Shown in pieces: positions 21,274 to 32,753 of a DNA stretch of 64,000 nucleotides (the stretch's first letter is position 1; the number at the start of each line of letters is the position of its first letter). This stretch comes from Lithobates sylvaticus. Its lineage: Eukaryota > Chordata > Amphibia > Anura > Ranidae. Position numbers and translations under genes: made by a program. The stretch is from NCBI GenBank assembly GCA_028564925.1, contig CM053030.1, positions 375,814,945-375,878,944 on the forward strand, in the 5' to 3' direction. The notes beneath the pieces are model-generated. The model searched no databases. It saw only the letters and a list, made by a program, of their open reading frames with translations, and was not told the origin of the DNA.

Positions 21274-22650
21274 CCCCCCCTGTCCCCCCCCCCCCCCCCC
21301 CCCCCCCCCTACCCCCCCTCACAGAGAATCATATATTCTTTTGTTCCCAAGATAGATGAACTTATAGGACTTGTAGTGTGTTAGTCCAACACACAGAGAT
21401 CATATATTTTGTTCCCAGAAGCACCTATAGGACTTGAAGTGTGGTTTAGTCCAATCACACAGAGATCAAATATATTTTGTTCCCAGAAGCACCTATAGGA
21501 CTGTGAGTGTGTTAGTCCCATCAAACACAGACCTATATTTTCTTAACAGAGGCACCTATAGGACTTGAAAGTGTGTCAGTCCATCACACAGAGATCATAT
21601 ATTTTTGTTCCAAGAAGCACCTATAGGACTTGATAAGTGTGTTTAGTCCCATCACACAGAGCTCCTATATTTCTTCTGATCAGCAGCACCCACAGGACTT
21701 CTAGTTGTGTTAGTGGCATCACACAGAGCTCCTCTATTTTATTTGCAGAAGCACCCACAGGACTTCTAGTGTGTTAGTGGCACATCACACAGAGCTCCTC
21801 TATTTTCTATGCAGAAGCCATACCATAGGACTTCTAGTGTGTTAGTGGCACATTCACCAAAGAGCTCCTATATTTGATCTTCTCAGCAGCACCTCATTAG
21901 GACTTCTAGTGTGTTAGTGGCATCACAACAGAGCTCCCTCTTTTGTCTTTGGAGAAGCACCCTTCTGGACTTATAGTGTGTTAGTGGCATCACATAGAGC
22001 TCCTATATTTTCCTTCTCAGCAGCACCACAGGACCTTCTAGTGTGTTAGTGTGGCATCAACACAGAGCTCCTCTTTTTCTTTGCTGAAAATGCACCCACA
22101 GGGACTTCTAGTGTGTTTGTAGTGGCATCACACAGAGCTCCTATATTTTCTTATCGCTGCACCCACGGTCTTCTAGTGTTGTGTCTAGTGGCATCACCTA
22201 CAAATGAGCTCCTCTAAGTTTTTTGCAGAAGCACCCAACCAGGACTTCTAGTGTGTTGTGGATCACATCGTATGTTCATGGGACCGCTGCCTGCTATGTT
22301 CGCATAGGCGCTGCTCGTTCTTCAAGGGTCCGCAGAGTATTCAGTGTTTCATACCACAGTGTGTGTCTCAAGTGTGCCGCTTTTGATGTCGGTGAAGGGC
22401 CCGCTTTTTTCATAGGGCATACCAAATGTTCTTTGCAGGGTCCTCTAGTTTTTCACCTTTTGCAGAAGCACCTGATAGACTTGTGTATTGTGCGTTAGTG
22501 GCAAATTTTCCACACAGAGCTTCCTCTATGTGTGTTCTTCTCAGAAGCGACCCACAGGACTTTTAGTGTGTTAGGTGGGCATCCAGTCCACAGAGCTCCC
22601 TTCTTATTTTCTTCTCAGCAGCAACCCACAGGACGTCTAGTGTGTTTATG
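19677..22650 (+). repeat. Satellite array, 64-65-bp unit
   Basis: Roughly 45 head-to-tail units contain GACTTGTAGTGTGTTCGTGG, GCAGAGCTCCTATATTTTG and CAGAAGCACCTATAG. The first units (19677-20130) are near-identical at 65 bp. The middle ones have shifted to GACTTGAAGTGTGTTAGTCC, and those after 21650 to GACTTCTAGTGTGTTAGTGG, so the array shows ordered sub-family divergence. Single-base insertions are frequent. The array is broken at 21200-21319 by poly-C and at about 22260-22460 by motif-rich sequence. It encodes no plausible protein. Confidence 0.92.
21200..21319 (+). repeat. Poly-C tract inside satellite
   Basis: About 120 bp are almost only C, with isolated T, G and A. The tract replaces part of a unit between GTCCCATCAC and CACAGAGAATCATATATT. 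It lies within an otherwise regular array. It may be a homopolymer expansion or, more likely, a sequencing or consensus failure at a repeat. Confidence 0.85.
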
Positions 22651-22659
22651 CTATAGCTA

Positions 22660-23300
22660 ACCTTAAGCTGCAGGGCCTCCATGATCCTGAGGGGTTGCGT
22701 TGCATGTGGTTGTGGCCACCAGCCACCAGTGCCTAAGGCACAATTTTTCAGCACCTGTTTAACAGGGGCGGGTGTAATTACAAATCTTGATCTAATAGTT
22801 CACAGCAGTGCCCATTCCTGCGCCCACCAAGAGTAAACTAATGAGGGCCTACAGTCTTGTGGCAACCCGTCCACCACCACCGCCAAAGGGCCCACCCTAT
22901 TTTTTCTGCCCTGTTCTTTCAGGTGTGCTCTCTGCAATTGCAAATCTTGATCTAATAACTCACAGCAGGGGGCCCATTCCTGCGCCCCACCAATGAGTAA
23001 ACTGTGAGAGCTTTACAGTCTTGTGGCAAACAATCCTGTCCACCAACAACCACCCCCAATTTTTTCCTGCCCTGTTCATAATCTTCAAGGTGCGCATCGC
23101 TTCTATTCGATCAGATAGGAAGGCTCTGCTGTTCGCTTCAAGTGTCTAGCTCTACAGCTGTATCTACGCAAGGCCATGCGTGGTCTGCCACTGAGTGTCC
23201 GCTGTGTTTTCATTTTCTCTCACGACGGCCACGGTTGTAGTCTTGTGGCTACACCAGTCAACTATCTAAATAGGGCAAAATTTCTGCATGAGGCTACCTA
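22660..23300 (+). repeat. 160-bp tandem repeat, two to three copies
   Basis: CAAATCTTGATCTAATAGTT at 22781 recurs as CAAATCTTGATCTAATAACT at 22941. Both are followed by CACAGCAG, CCCATTCCTGCGCCC, AGTAAACT and ACAGTCTTGTGGCAA, giving a 160-bp period. A third, degraded GTCTTGTGGCTACACCAGTC occurs at about 23236. It directly follows the satellite and may belong to the same parent repeat. No coding part is visible. Confidence 0.7.
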
Positions 23301-25490
23301 GCTGTTGACGCCAGGGGGGGGGGGGGCCACCCTACTTTCATTACATCCAACTTACAAACGGAACCTCCTACTTGCAAATGGAAAGAGGGAAAGACATGTG
23401 CGAAGTGCACCAGCTGAGGATGATCTCATCTACCCCTAGGATGGGAAATTCTATCCTGTTAGATTTACCCCCCCATTTGGCAAAAAGGCCCTGCTTTATT
23501 CTAAGGAGGCCCTCAGCTTGTCTTGTCAAGTGCGTCCGCAGGCGCTCGTCACGTCGCTCTACTGACTACCTTTATCACCCAACGCTGTTCCGTCTAAGTG
23601 TGCCGTCTAAGTTCTTCATAGTGCCACGACATGCTTCTTCAAGGCGTCTTTTCCAGATCTGGATATGTCTTCATTATACGTCAAGTGGCCGACTATGCTT
23701 CAAGAGGCAGCGCTGTAGTTCAAGGGCTCCGAGCCTATGCTTCTTCTGAAACTGTTATGACAGATGCCCGCAAGTACTGTGCACAGGAACTCCCTGTGTT
23801 ACAGGGGGACTATATATTACTATACTTCATGCGTGCCGCTTTATCGTTCAAGTCGATACCGCTAGATTCTCAAGGGATCCTCTGTATTTCGTTTTCTTCA
23901 GGGGTAAAACCGTAGGAATTTTTTTTGGGTGTGAGCTACACTTCATAATGCTATTCTTCTAAGGGTCGCCGCTCAGGTCTTCTAAGGGCTTTAAGAACAA
24001 ACCTGAAGAGCCGCATCTCGAGTGGTCTTCGAGGTTAGAAATGCTGTCGTGTATTGTTTCTCGCCAGAATGTGGTAACGCTGGTAGTTGTCAATGTCATT
24101 GTGAAGTGGGCCCTGCATAAGGACAGTTTCTAAACACGGGAAACACATGCCACTTCACAGGCATACTTTAGACACCCCCCAGGTAACCTATTTAAAGGGA
24201 TCAAAATTTCACTTTTTTTTTTTTTTTTTCCAAAAACCCTTTATGCATCATTTAAAATGACTGCTCCTCGAAAATAAAACGTTAAGTTTTTAAAAGTTCT
24301 CTTTTTGCATTGATATCATGGTCCCCATGGGGCAGCAGGGACCCGGGGGTCTCCCAAACCTGTTGTTTACGCGCTCATTACACATCGCATATTGGCCGTT
24401 GCTCTTTGCTTAATTAGCACTTTTGATTTCGGAAATCGTTGCGCGTCCATTATAACGTTAGTAGGGGTTCGTAAAATATCGCTTGCGAACTTTCGGTTCG
24501 CGTGTCGAGGTTCTGGTGGCGAACCGAAACCCGGGGGGTGGGGTTGTTCGGCATCATCCCTAATCACAAATTAATGACTACATTTTAAATATATTATCAA
24601 AAGGGATTAAAGGCTTTAACATTTCTTTGCTGAGAATGTATAGTGTGGTTAAGTTAACCCCTTTGAGTTGCTTGTCTCCCGGCCCATTAAGGGGTTACTA
24701 ATTGACCGAGAGGGCAGGGCAGGATTTTATGATTCATGATTGGCTTGTCACAGCGATCTCATGATTCGGAAATATGCTCCATGATCGCAAGCAACGAATC
24801 AGGGAGCTTTCTATAATAGCCGCCAGTATCTGTGGTCGGGACAGTCTCGGCACTGCTGTGTCTGCAGTGTCGTTTGTGGTACGCAAATATGCGACCGTTA
24901 GGGGGCCAACGCCCACAACCGTGTGAGAGGGCCCGCCGATTGATCATAAGTGGCCCGCGTGTTGTTCTAACTGTCGGCGCAGACTATGTAGTCGTTCATG
25001 TGCCCGGCGGTTTAAAGAAGGCATATAACATATATTATATAAACTAATATTTCACACATCTTGAGGATGTGTAAGTTGTTGTCAAAGCACCACATATTTT
25101 ATTTCTTTTTACCACTATTCTTTATTTTCTGGCCAATACTTAGCGATAACTTTTTCTTGACCATATTACTCATCATCTTTCATCTTACTTAGTGCACGCT
25201 TACTTAACCAATTGGTTTGTGTATGTAATGGTACTAGATAATAGGGGTAACCATGTGCGCTCAACCAAAAAACTATTAAAATCACATAAGGTGGGAAGGA
25301 CAAATAATGGAAGAAGGAAAAGGGAAAAGCAGCCACCATTTTTGTTGATCTCACACTTGTAAAGGTATATTTTCCATAGACTGTTGTACTTGTCAAGGCT
25401 CTGAACCGCTGTTGCTTCAATGTGGGCTCCGCTAATTGTGGCGCTAAACCCTTATGTTAATTCAATTATAAGTTCTATCTTGAGAGGAGC
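23301..25490. other. Disturbed repeat debris with motif intrusions
   Basis: Copies of the dispersed motif appear throughout (about 23520, 23680-23730, 23848-23900, 23955, 24918, 25397). 24120-24560 includes GGTCCCCATGGGGCAGCAGG, GGTTCTGGTGGCGAACCG and GTTCGGCATCATCCCTAATC, blocks that look like an interspersed frog repeat. A T-run lies at 24212-24230. No gene is supported. Confidence 0.45.
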
Positions 25491-25495
25491 ACAAT

Positions 25496-27987
25496 ATAAT
25501 CTAAAATGACACAGTTTGAAAAGCTCAGAGTATCCGAAGAAAGATGAGTGACCTTTCACAATTTATTCGATATATAGAAAACATAAATATAATGAAATAG
25601 ATAAATAAAATTCTCTTTAATAGCATTTATCTCATAAAATATTGAATAAATATAAGACGTGTGTATAAACATATGAAAAAATATTCAATAATAAAAGTGA
25701 TGGTGGCCTTTAAAAAAAAATAAAACAGGGCTGGAAAATAAATATATGTGTGGGGTAAAAATGATGATGGAGTTGGGTTAAAAAATAGTGTACCACCGAA
25801 ATCTCTCCCTCTAGAATTAAACGGTGTCACAGTAGCAACGTGCAAAAATATGGTGATTAATGAAACACAATAGAGAACCGATAAATTGGTTCTGAAAGTG
25901 CAAGGGAACTTGCAAGGAAATTGCAGGGGATAATTAATGAGTGAATGTGGCAGACAATATCCAAAGATATGACAAAGTGTCAATACAGATGTAAAGAGTG
26001 GGTCACTTGTTGGTGTTGGATTATCAGATGATACCTGAAGAAACAAATAATAAGAGCTGAAAAACATTATTAAATAAAATAAAAGTAAAATTTGGGTGCA
26101 CTACAAGTACCTGCTTGTAAAGGAAAAAAATGGCGGAAAAATAATTCAATAAAAGTCCACAATCTGGAACAATGAAGAGCATACTGCTCTGGTATAAGTG
26201 AAGGTTGAGTAGAAATATTCAGGAAATCTTTGTGTTGATCACAGTGATGATCCGTGAAGGCAGTGCTTTGTGATGACTTCAGGGGTGCACCCTACTAGTT
26301 CCCCCTGCCTCTCACCCTCTATTTGCGGCCCCTACATGCCTAGTGGAGCAGATAGCCTCTAAAGTGGCTAGCCCCCCTCCCCCCCCGGTGTCACTTTTCG
26401 GGTCCTTCTTTATTTTGGGCTCTTATGGGCTTTTCCTATAGGCTTCTATTGAGGCTCCTATGGACTCAACCTCCGATCCGAAAAGGCACTCCAAGGGGTA
26501 AGGGGTCACTCACGGGTTATGTTCAGCATGTAGGGGTTTAATGGTACAAGGTAGCGCTCCAATTGTGTAGTAAAAAACAACGGTTTATTGAAACAAAAAT
26601 ATTATCCACTCACATTTAAAGTTTTCTTGCATCAGCATAGATGAAACTTCGGTCGCGGCCGCAAACCGGATATAGGAGCGTTAGGCACATGACTTCCTTA
26701 CTCCATCTCTAGTATCAGTCACTAGCAACACGTTGACTTTGTCAAGGTCAGCGTGTTTGCTTACGTGGACGAATACTAGTGAGGGAGGAAGGAAAAGTCA
26801 GGTGACCTATCGCTCTATTTCCGGTATAGGCGAACGGCCAGCGACCAGAGAAGTTCATCTATGCTGATTGCAAAGGGATAACTGTATTTGTGAGTGGATA
26901 TTATTTTTGATTTTCAATAAACCGGTTTTTTTTCTACAACATTGGAGCGCTTCTTTGTACCTTTAATACCCCTACTTTGCGATCTAACCCAGTGAGTGAC
27001 CCCTTTACCCCTGGAGTGCCTTTTTCGGATCGGAGAGTTGTTAGTCGGAGTCCATAGGAGCCCATTAGCCACATAGAGCCTATAGGAGCCCATAGGAGCC
27101 CATAAGAATAGAGGTCCCGGGGGGGGGATTGTGACCAGGCTTGCCTCCTTTAGAGGGATATCTGCTCCACTAGGCCTGTAGGGCACAAAATAGAGGTGGA
27201 GAGGGCTGGGGCGAACTAGTAGGGTGCACCACCCTGTGAACGTCAGCAAAGAGGCTCCGCCTGCACGGTTTCATCACGGTGGATCAACACTTAATAAGAG
27301 TCCTGAATATTTCGTACTCACCTTCACTTATTTCCTGATGCTGTTTGCTCTTCATTGTTCCAGATTGTGGAACTTTATTGTATATTTTCACGAATGTTTT
27401 TTTCTTTTACAATCGCTGGGGGAATTTTGAGTGCATCCAAAATTTTTACTTTTATTTTTTTAATAATTTTTTTTCAGCGATATTATTGTTTTGGTATCAT
27501 CTGATTATACCATACCTACAGTGACACACTCTTTTCATCTGTATGGTCACCTTTGTCATTATTTTGGATATTTCTGCTCATTCATTCATTAATTTCCCTT
27601 GCATTTTCCTTGCAATTCCCTTGCACTTTCAGAACCAAATTTATCGGTTCTCTATTGGTTATTTATTCACATATTTTGCACGTTGCACTGTGCCCCTTTT
27701 ATTGCTAGAAGATTTCGTGTTCACTATTTTTAACCCAACTCCATCATCATTTTTACACCCAGCACATATATTTATTTTCAGCACGGTTATTTTAGCACCA
27801 TCACTTTTATTGAATATTTTTTCATTTTTTACACACGTCTTATATTTATTCAATATTTTATGTGTATTGCTATTAAGGAATTTTATTTATTTAGTTCATT
27901 ATTTTATGTTTTTATTATATCTATTTATGTGAAAGGTCACTCATCTTTCAGATACTCTGAGCTTTGCAAACTGTCATTTTAGATTAT
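25496..27987. repeat. 2.5-kb palindrome (foldback element)
   Basis: Left ATAATCTAAAATGACA at 25496 is answered by TGTCATTTTAGATTAT at 27987. The pairing continues inward through ACACGTCTTATATTTATTC-type blocks, CCGATCCGAAAAGGCACTCC / GGAGTGCCTTTTTCGGATCGG and TTTATT...ACTCAC (26584-26613) / GTGAGT...AATAAA (26890-26921). It reaches a small central hairpin (AACACGTTGAC / GTCAGCGTGTT, about 26727-26758). The whole unit is thus two arms of about 1.2 kb with almost no spacer. Arm divergence is modest, mainly single bases and short indels. It has no coding capacity. Confidence 0.9.
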
Positions 27988-27989
27988 TT

Positions 27990-28975
27990 TTAGATTATGT
28001 AATGGTACTGTCACCTGTTTCTTCGCTGTTATATACATCATGGCTGTTGTGTTTTCCAAGTATAATTATTTAGAAATCAGACAGAATCATTGTTCTGATT
28101 TTTTTTCCATGACTGTGTAATAAATTATACATAACTTATGTCATCATCTTAAAGACTGGGTAATACAATGATTACAAATGATTTAAATTCTGTTACCATT
28201 AGTGTCTTATTATCTCATCTTACTTAATGGGGGATTTTGCGTTGGGACCAATTACTGTTCGTGTGCAATTTTACTGTCAACTTGTCTCTGTGTTTTTACA
28301 TCTTTTTGATTGTTCACTAAGCACAAAAAATTTATGTATATATAAAATTAGACAGGATCATTTTTAATTATATATAGAATGATTACTTTATAAATAACAA
28401 TGCAAAATTACTGTTATTTTGTTTTAGTGGCATCATTAAATTTAAGGTTTAATGCTATTGGATGTAGGACTGTAGTTGTATCATTGAAATAAAGTTGCGA
28501 TTTTTATATTTTTGTTTTCTCTGTTGTTCATTCTTTTTATTGTGTTAATCTGTTTTTTTAATGTTTTTACTTTTGGATTCTTATTTGATTTGTACTTGTT
28601 TCTGCCTATTGGTTTTAATTGTTGGCATCTTTTGGTGCAAAAAGGTTTTAAGGGGGGCACATGTAGTCCTTAAAGTTATATATGGTGGAGTAAATTCAGT
28701 TAAGGGCTACAATGTTACCACGTTCTATGGTACTTATACTAAACGCTTGGGATACACAAAATAGGGTATACAAAATTTGAATTTTTATTTAATTTACTAA
28801 CCGCATATTAAAAACATACATAGTTTTATAAAAAAAGAAAAAAGGGGTACGTAACTTTGTAGGTTCCAACAGATAAGGAAACACTGGGGATAAAAGCTGA
28901 CATTACCAATCATTCTGTAAACAAACTGTGCATTTAGTGATCAGACATGTTGGGATTTAGTCACTGCTTTCTCAT
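27990..28975. other. AT-rich spacer
   Basis: Very AT-rich non-coding DNA up to the assembly gap; nothing else supported. Confidence 0.35.
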
Positions 28976-28976
28976 G

Positions 28977-29441
28977 NNNNNNNNNNNNNNNNNNNNNNNN
29001 NNNNNNNNNNNNNNNNNNNNNNNNNNNNNNNNNNNNNNNNNNNNNNNNNNNNNNNNNNNNNNNNNNNNNNNNNNNNNNNNNNNNNNNNNNNNNNNNNNNN
29101 NNNNNNNNNNNNNNNNNNNNNNNNNNNNNNNNNNNNNNNNNNNNNNNNNNNNNNNNNNNNNNNNNNNNNNNNNNNNNNNNNNNNNNNNNNNNNNNNNNNN
29201 NNNNNNNNNNNNNNNNNNNNNNNNNNNNNNNNNNNNNNNNNNNNNNNNNNNNNNNNNNNNNNNNNNNNNNNNNNNNNNNNNNNNNNNNNNNNNNNNNNNN
29301 NNNNNNNNNNNNNNNNNNNNNNNNNNNNNNNNNNNNNNNNNNNNNNNNNNNNNNNNNNNNNNNNNNNNNNNNNNNNNNNNNNNNNNNNNNNNNNNNNNNN
29401 NNNNNNNNNNNNNNNNNNNNNNNNNNNNNNNNNNNNNNNNN
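28977..29441. other. Assembly gap (465 N)
   Basis: Continuous Ns. Flanks (TCACTGCTTTCTCATG and GAACATAAAATCAGGG) show no shared repeat that would reveal what is missing. Any frame spanning it is meaningless. Confidence 1.
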
Positions 29442-29560
29442 GAACATAAAATCAGGGTGAATTCATACATACAGTTTTGTTAATGCAATACTGTCTACCA
29501 GTTAACAGTATTTACCAGTTACCAGTTGTGTGTTATCAGTTTAAGCACATTGTGTTGTGA

Positions 29561-29851
29561 CTAAGGCCGGCATGAATTTCTTTCCTGCAACCATGGTCAG
29601 TGTTGACAGGGAAATCCCATCCACTGAGCCAATGTGTTCTCCCAGTGGGGACAGCTTCCCCCGCCCCCTCATGACTACATGGTCCTTATTGCTAGTGGCT
29701 ATAACAGCCGTTTGCAATAATCGCATGTAAAATCCAGCAAGCTGGTTGTACCCAAGTTGATCAATCGATCAACTTGGGTATATTCAGCCTACCCATACAT
29801 AGTTTGAAACTTGGCCTGTTCAGCTGGAACCATCTACAGCCAGCTTTAGCT
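29561..29851. mobile_element. MITE, TAAGGCCGGCAT-ended
   Basis: The left TAAGGCCGGCATGAA and right CAGCCAGCTTTAGCTG ends are imperfect inverted copies of the GCTGGCCATA-type ends seen at 36450-36806. An internal perfect hairpin ACCCAAGTTGATC / GATCAACTTGGGT lies at about 29750-29779. It is non-coding. Confidence 0.55.
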
Positions 29852-29994
29852 GAGGATGGCTGGTGTTGGTGCTTCAATCATCATGGCACCATGATTGATA
29901 GGTGTCAGGGTGATTGAAATACATTGTTTCTATTGTTACATTATAATATATAATGAAGTGGTTCAACTCACCATAATGCAGAATTAGTGGGAGC

Positions 29995-30710
29995 CCTGGG
30001 CATGTCACTTGCCACATCTCCTGCCACCAAATGCAGCGTGTCACTTGCCACTGTCACCTGTCACCAGATGCAGCTTGTTACTTGCTACCGTCACCTGCCA
30101 CTAGATGTGGATTGTTACTTGCCACCAGATGTGGATTTGTCACTTGCCACGTCACCTGCCACTAGATGTGGATTGTCACTTGCCATGTTGCATGGCACCA
30201 GATGTGGATTGTCACTTGCCACGTCACCTGCCACCATTTGCAGATTGCCACATCACCTGCCACCATTTGCAGATTGTGACTTTCCACATCACCTGCCACC
30301 ATTTGCAGATTGTATTTTGCCATGTCACCTGCCACCTGATGTGGATTGTCACTTGCCACATCACCTGCCACCATTTGCAGATTGTCACTTGCCCCATCAC
30401 CTGCCACCATTTGCAGATTGTCACTTGCCCTGTCACCTGCCACCTGATGCGATTGTCACTTGCCACGTCACCTGCCACCATTTGCAGATTATCACTTGCC
30501 ACATCACCTGTCACCATTTACAGATTGTCACTTGCCACGTCACCTGCCCCTGATGCAGATTGTCACTTGCAACGTCACCGGCCACCAGATATGGGTTGTC
30601 ACTTGCCACATCGGCTGGCACCAGATGTGGATTGTCACTTGCCAACTGATGTGGATTGTCACTTGCCATGCCAGCCAGTGCCACCAAATGTGCATTGTTG
30701 CTGCATTGGT
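29995..30710 (+). repeat. 36-bp minisatellite (coding-looking)
   Basis: About twenty units centre on CACTTGCCACATCACCTGCC and CCATTTGCAGATTGT or CCAGATGTGGATTGT. Many units are exactly 36 bp, a multiple of three, so all frames stay open for long distances and yield 12-residue repeats such as CHITCHHLQIVT. The frame has no conserved start, the repeats are cysteine- and histidine-rich only by accident of TGCCAC, and units of other lengths break the phase. I treat it as a non-coding minisatellite. Confidence 0.88.
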
Positions 30711-30719
30711 GGTAGGCTG

Positions 30720-31042
30720 GTAGCACTGGTCCATTTAGTGAGGGCAGGAGATCGGTGATGTGGTGCGGGCAGTGAGAGATGATGTCATCTCTCTGCTCCC
30801 CGCCGCACCTCGCTCCCTACATTGAAGAGGCCCAGCTGTGAAGAGCGCTGATGTGGAGCAGGTGGAGAGAGATGATGTCATCTCTGCACGTTCGCCCGCT
30901 CACTTCTCTCCTCTCATCCGCCTCTCTAATGCAGCCAGCCGCCCACCCGCCTGCCACAGCCGGGGCCCGCTGGTTAGGCAGGGACCCTGCGGCAAGAGAC
31001 TCTGGGCTATAGCCCCAATAGCCACCCCCTAGCGACGCCACT
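30720..31042. repeat. GC-rich repeat with GCGACGCCACTG end
   Basis: GATGATGTCATCTCTCTGCTCC and AGAGAGATGATGTCATCTCTGC form a local duplication around 30777 and 30866. The segment ends TAGCGACGCCACTGTA, the end of an interspersed repeat whose ends read CAGTGGCGTCGCTAG. Family uncertain. Non-coding. Confidence 0.4.
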
Positions 31043-31043
31043 G

Positions 31044-31083
<40 letters not shown>
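31043..31083. repeat. (TA)n microsatellite
   Basis: An alternating AT tract that forms the TA-rich target of the next Tc1 element. The matching (TA)n remains on the other side at 32760-32783. Confidence 0.95.
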
Positions 31084-31089
<6 letters not shown>

Positions 31090-31439
31090 GTGCATTGAAA
31101 AAGTATTAATTCCCCTTGAAATTTTCCACATTTTGTCATGTCACAACCAAAAACGTAAATATATTTTATTGGCATTTTATATGATAGACCAACACAAAGT
31201 GGCACACAATTGAGAAGTAGGAGGTAATTGATAAATGGTTTTCACATTTTTTTTTACAAATAAATATCTGAAAAGTATGGCGTGCATTTGTATTCAGCCC
31301 CCTTTACTTTGGTACCCCTGACTAAAATATAGTAAAACCAATTGCCTTCAGCTGTCACCTAATTAGTAAATAGAGTCCACCTGTGTGAAATTTAATCTCA
31401 GTATCAATACAGCTGTTTTGTGAAGCCCTCAGAGGTTCG

Positions 31440-32630
31440 TTAGAGAACAAACAGCATCATAAAGGCCAAGGAACACACCAAACGGGTCAGGGATAAAGTT
31501 GTGGAGAAGTTTAAAGCAGAGTTAGTTTATAAAAAAATATCCCAAGCTTTTAACATCTCAAGGAGCACTGTTCAATCCATCATCTGAAAATGGAAAGAGT
31601 ATGGCACAACTGCAAACCTACCAAGACATGGCCGTTCACCTAAACTGACAGGCCAGGCAAGGAGAGCATTAATCAGAGAAGCAGCCAAGAGGCCCATGGT
31701 AACTCTGGAGGAGCTGCAGAGATCCACAGCTCAGGTGGGAGAATCTGTCCACAGGACAACTATTGGTTGTGCACTCCACAAATCTGGCCCTTATGGAAGA
31801 GTGGCGAGAAGAAAGCCATAAGAAGTCCCATTTGCAGAAGCCATGTGGGGGACACAGCAAGCATGTGGAAGAATGTACTCTTGTCAGATGAGACCAAAAT
31901 TGAACGTTTTGGTCTAAAAGCAAAACGATTTGTGTGGTGGAAACCTAACACTGCATATCACCCTGAACACACCATCCACATCATGAAACATGGTGGTGGC
32001 AGCATCATGTTGTGGGGATGCCTTTCTTCAGCAGGGACAGGGAAGCTGGTCAGAGTTGATGGGAAGATGGATGGAGCCAAATACAGGGCAGTCTTATGCC
32101 CCGTACACACGGTCGGATTTTCCAACGGAAAATGTCCTATCGGACAATGTTGGTGTAGGCTCCATCGGACTTTTTCCGTCGGATTTTCAGACGGACAAAG
32201 TTTTATCTTCTGCTCTCAAATTTTCCGACAACAAAGTCTGATCGGACTTTTTCCGATCGTGTGTGTCGAATTCCGACGGACAAAGTGCCACGCATGCTCA
32301 GATCAAATTACAAGACCAATTTGAGAGCAGGACCTCAAACTTTTTCCGTCGGAAATTCCGACGGAAAAAGTCAGATGGAGTCCACACACGGTCGGAATAT
32401 CCGACAACATGGTCCGATAGGACATTTTCCGTCGGAAAATCCGACCGTGTGTACGGGGCATTAGAGTCTGCAAAAGACTTGAGACTGGGCGGAGGTTCAC
32501 CTTCCAGCAGGACAATGACCCTAAACATACAGCCAGAGTTACAATGGAATGGTTTCGATCAAAGCATATTCATGTGTTAGAATGGCCCAGTCAAAGTCCA
32601 GAACTATTTAACATTTAACATTTTCCTCCC
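31440..32630 (+). pseudogene. Tc1-like transposase, disrupted
   Basis: The N-terminal part reads GHQTGQG-like, then VEKFKAELVYKKISQAFNIS and STVQSII (helix-turn-helix), and [20 protein letters not shown] with [13 protein letters not shown]. The catalytic half is in other frames ([15 protein letters not shown]; then [20 protein letters not shown], the GxSIMxWG motif). The sequence stops at KYRAV because of the MITE insertion and resumes with SAKDLRLG, EWFRSK-type and EWPSQSPELF-like sequence in altered frames. A stop follows IRX in the N-terminal region (IIX at about 31584). The protein is not makeable. Confidence 0.85.
32097..32460. mobile_element. PIF/Harbinger MITE nested in Tc1
   Basis: A 364-bp element with ends TGCCCCGTACACACGGTCGG and CCGACCGTGTGTACGGGGCA is flanked by the TTA target duplication at 32094-32096 and 32461-32463. 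The interior has TTTTCCGATCGTGTGTGTCG, GGACAAAGTGCCACGCATGC and an inverted CCGACGGAAAAAGT region. It is among the best preserved copies in the window and sits inside the Tc1 transposase codon for KYRAV(L), so it arrived after that element. Confidence 0.96.
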
Positions 32631-32753
32631 ACTTCACAATTATGTGCCACTTTGTGTTGGTCTATCACATAAAATCCCAACAAAATAAATTTACATTGTA
32701 ACATGACACAAATGTGGAAAACTTCAAGGGGTATGAATACTTTTTCAAGGCAC

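Noticed and set aside
21175-21384. Proline-rich frame
   Set aside because: Direct translation of the poly-C tract.
19204-23300. Interpretation of the hairpin/TATA block plus arrays as an LTR-element fossil
   Set aside because: No coding part, primer-binding site or paired terminal repeat was recognised, so the block is kept as an unclassified repeat.
28941-29483. Three long frames across 28.9-29.5 kb
   Set aside because: They consist almost entirely of Ns from the assembly gap.
29995-30710. CRISPR-like regular repeats
   Set aside because: Units are contiguous with no unique spacers, and the context is a vertebrate genome.
30105-30758. 217-codon Cys/His-rich frame resembling a metal-binding repeat protein
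   Set aside because: Produced by a 36-bp minisatellite whose length preserves the frame. Irregular units break it and other frames are equally open.
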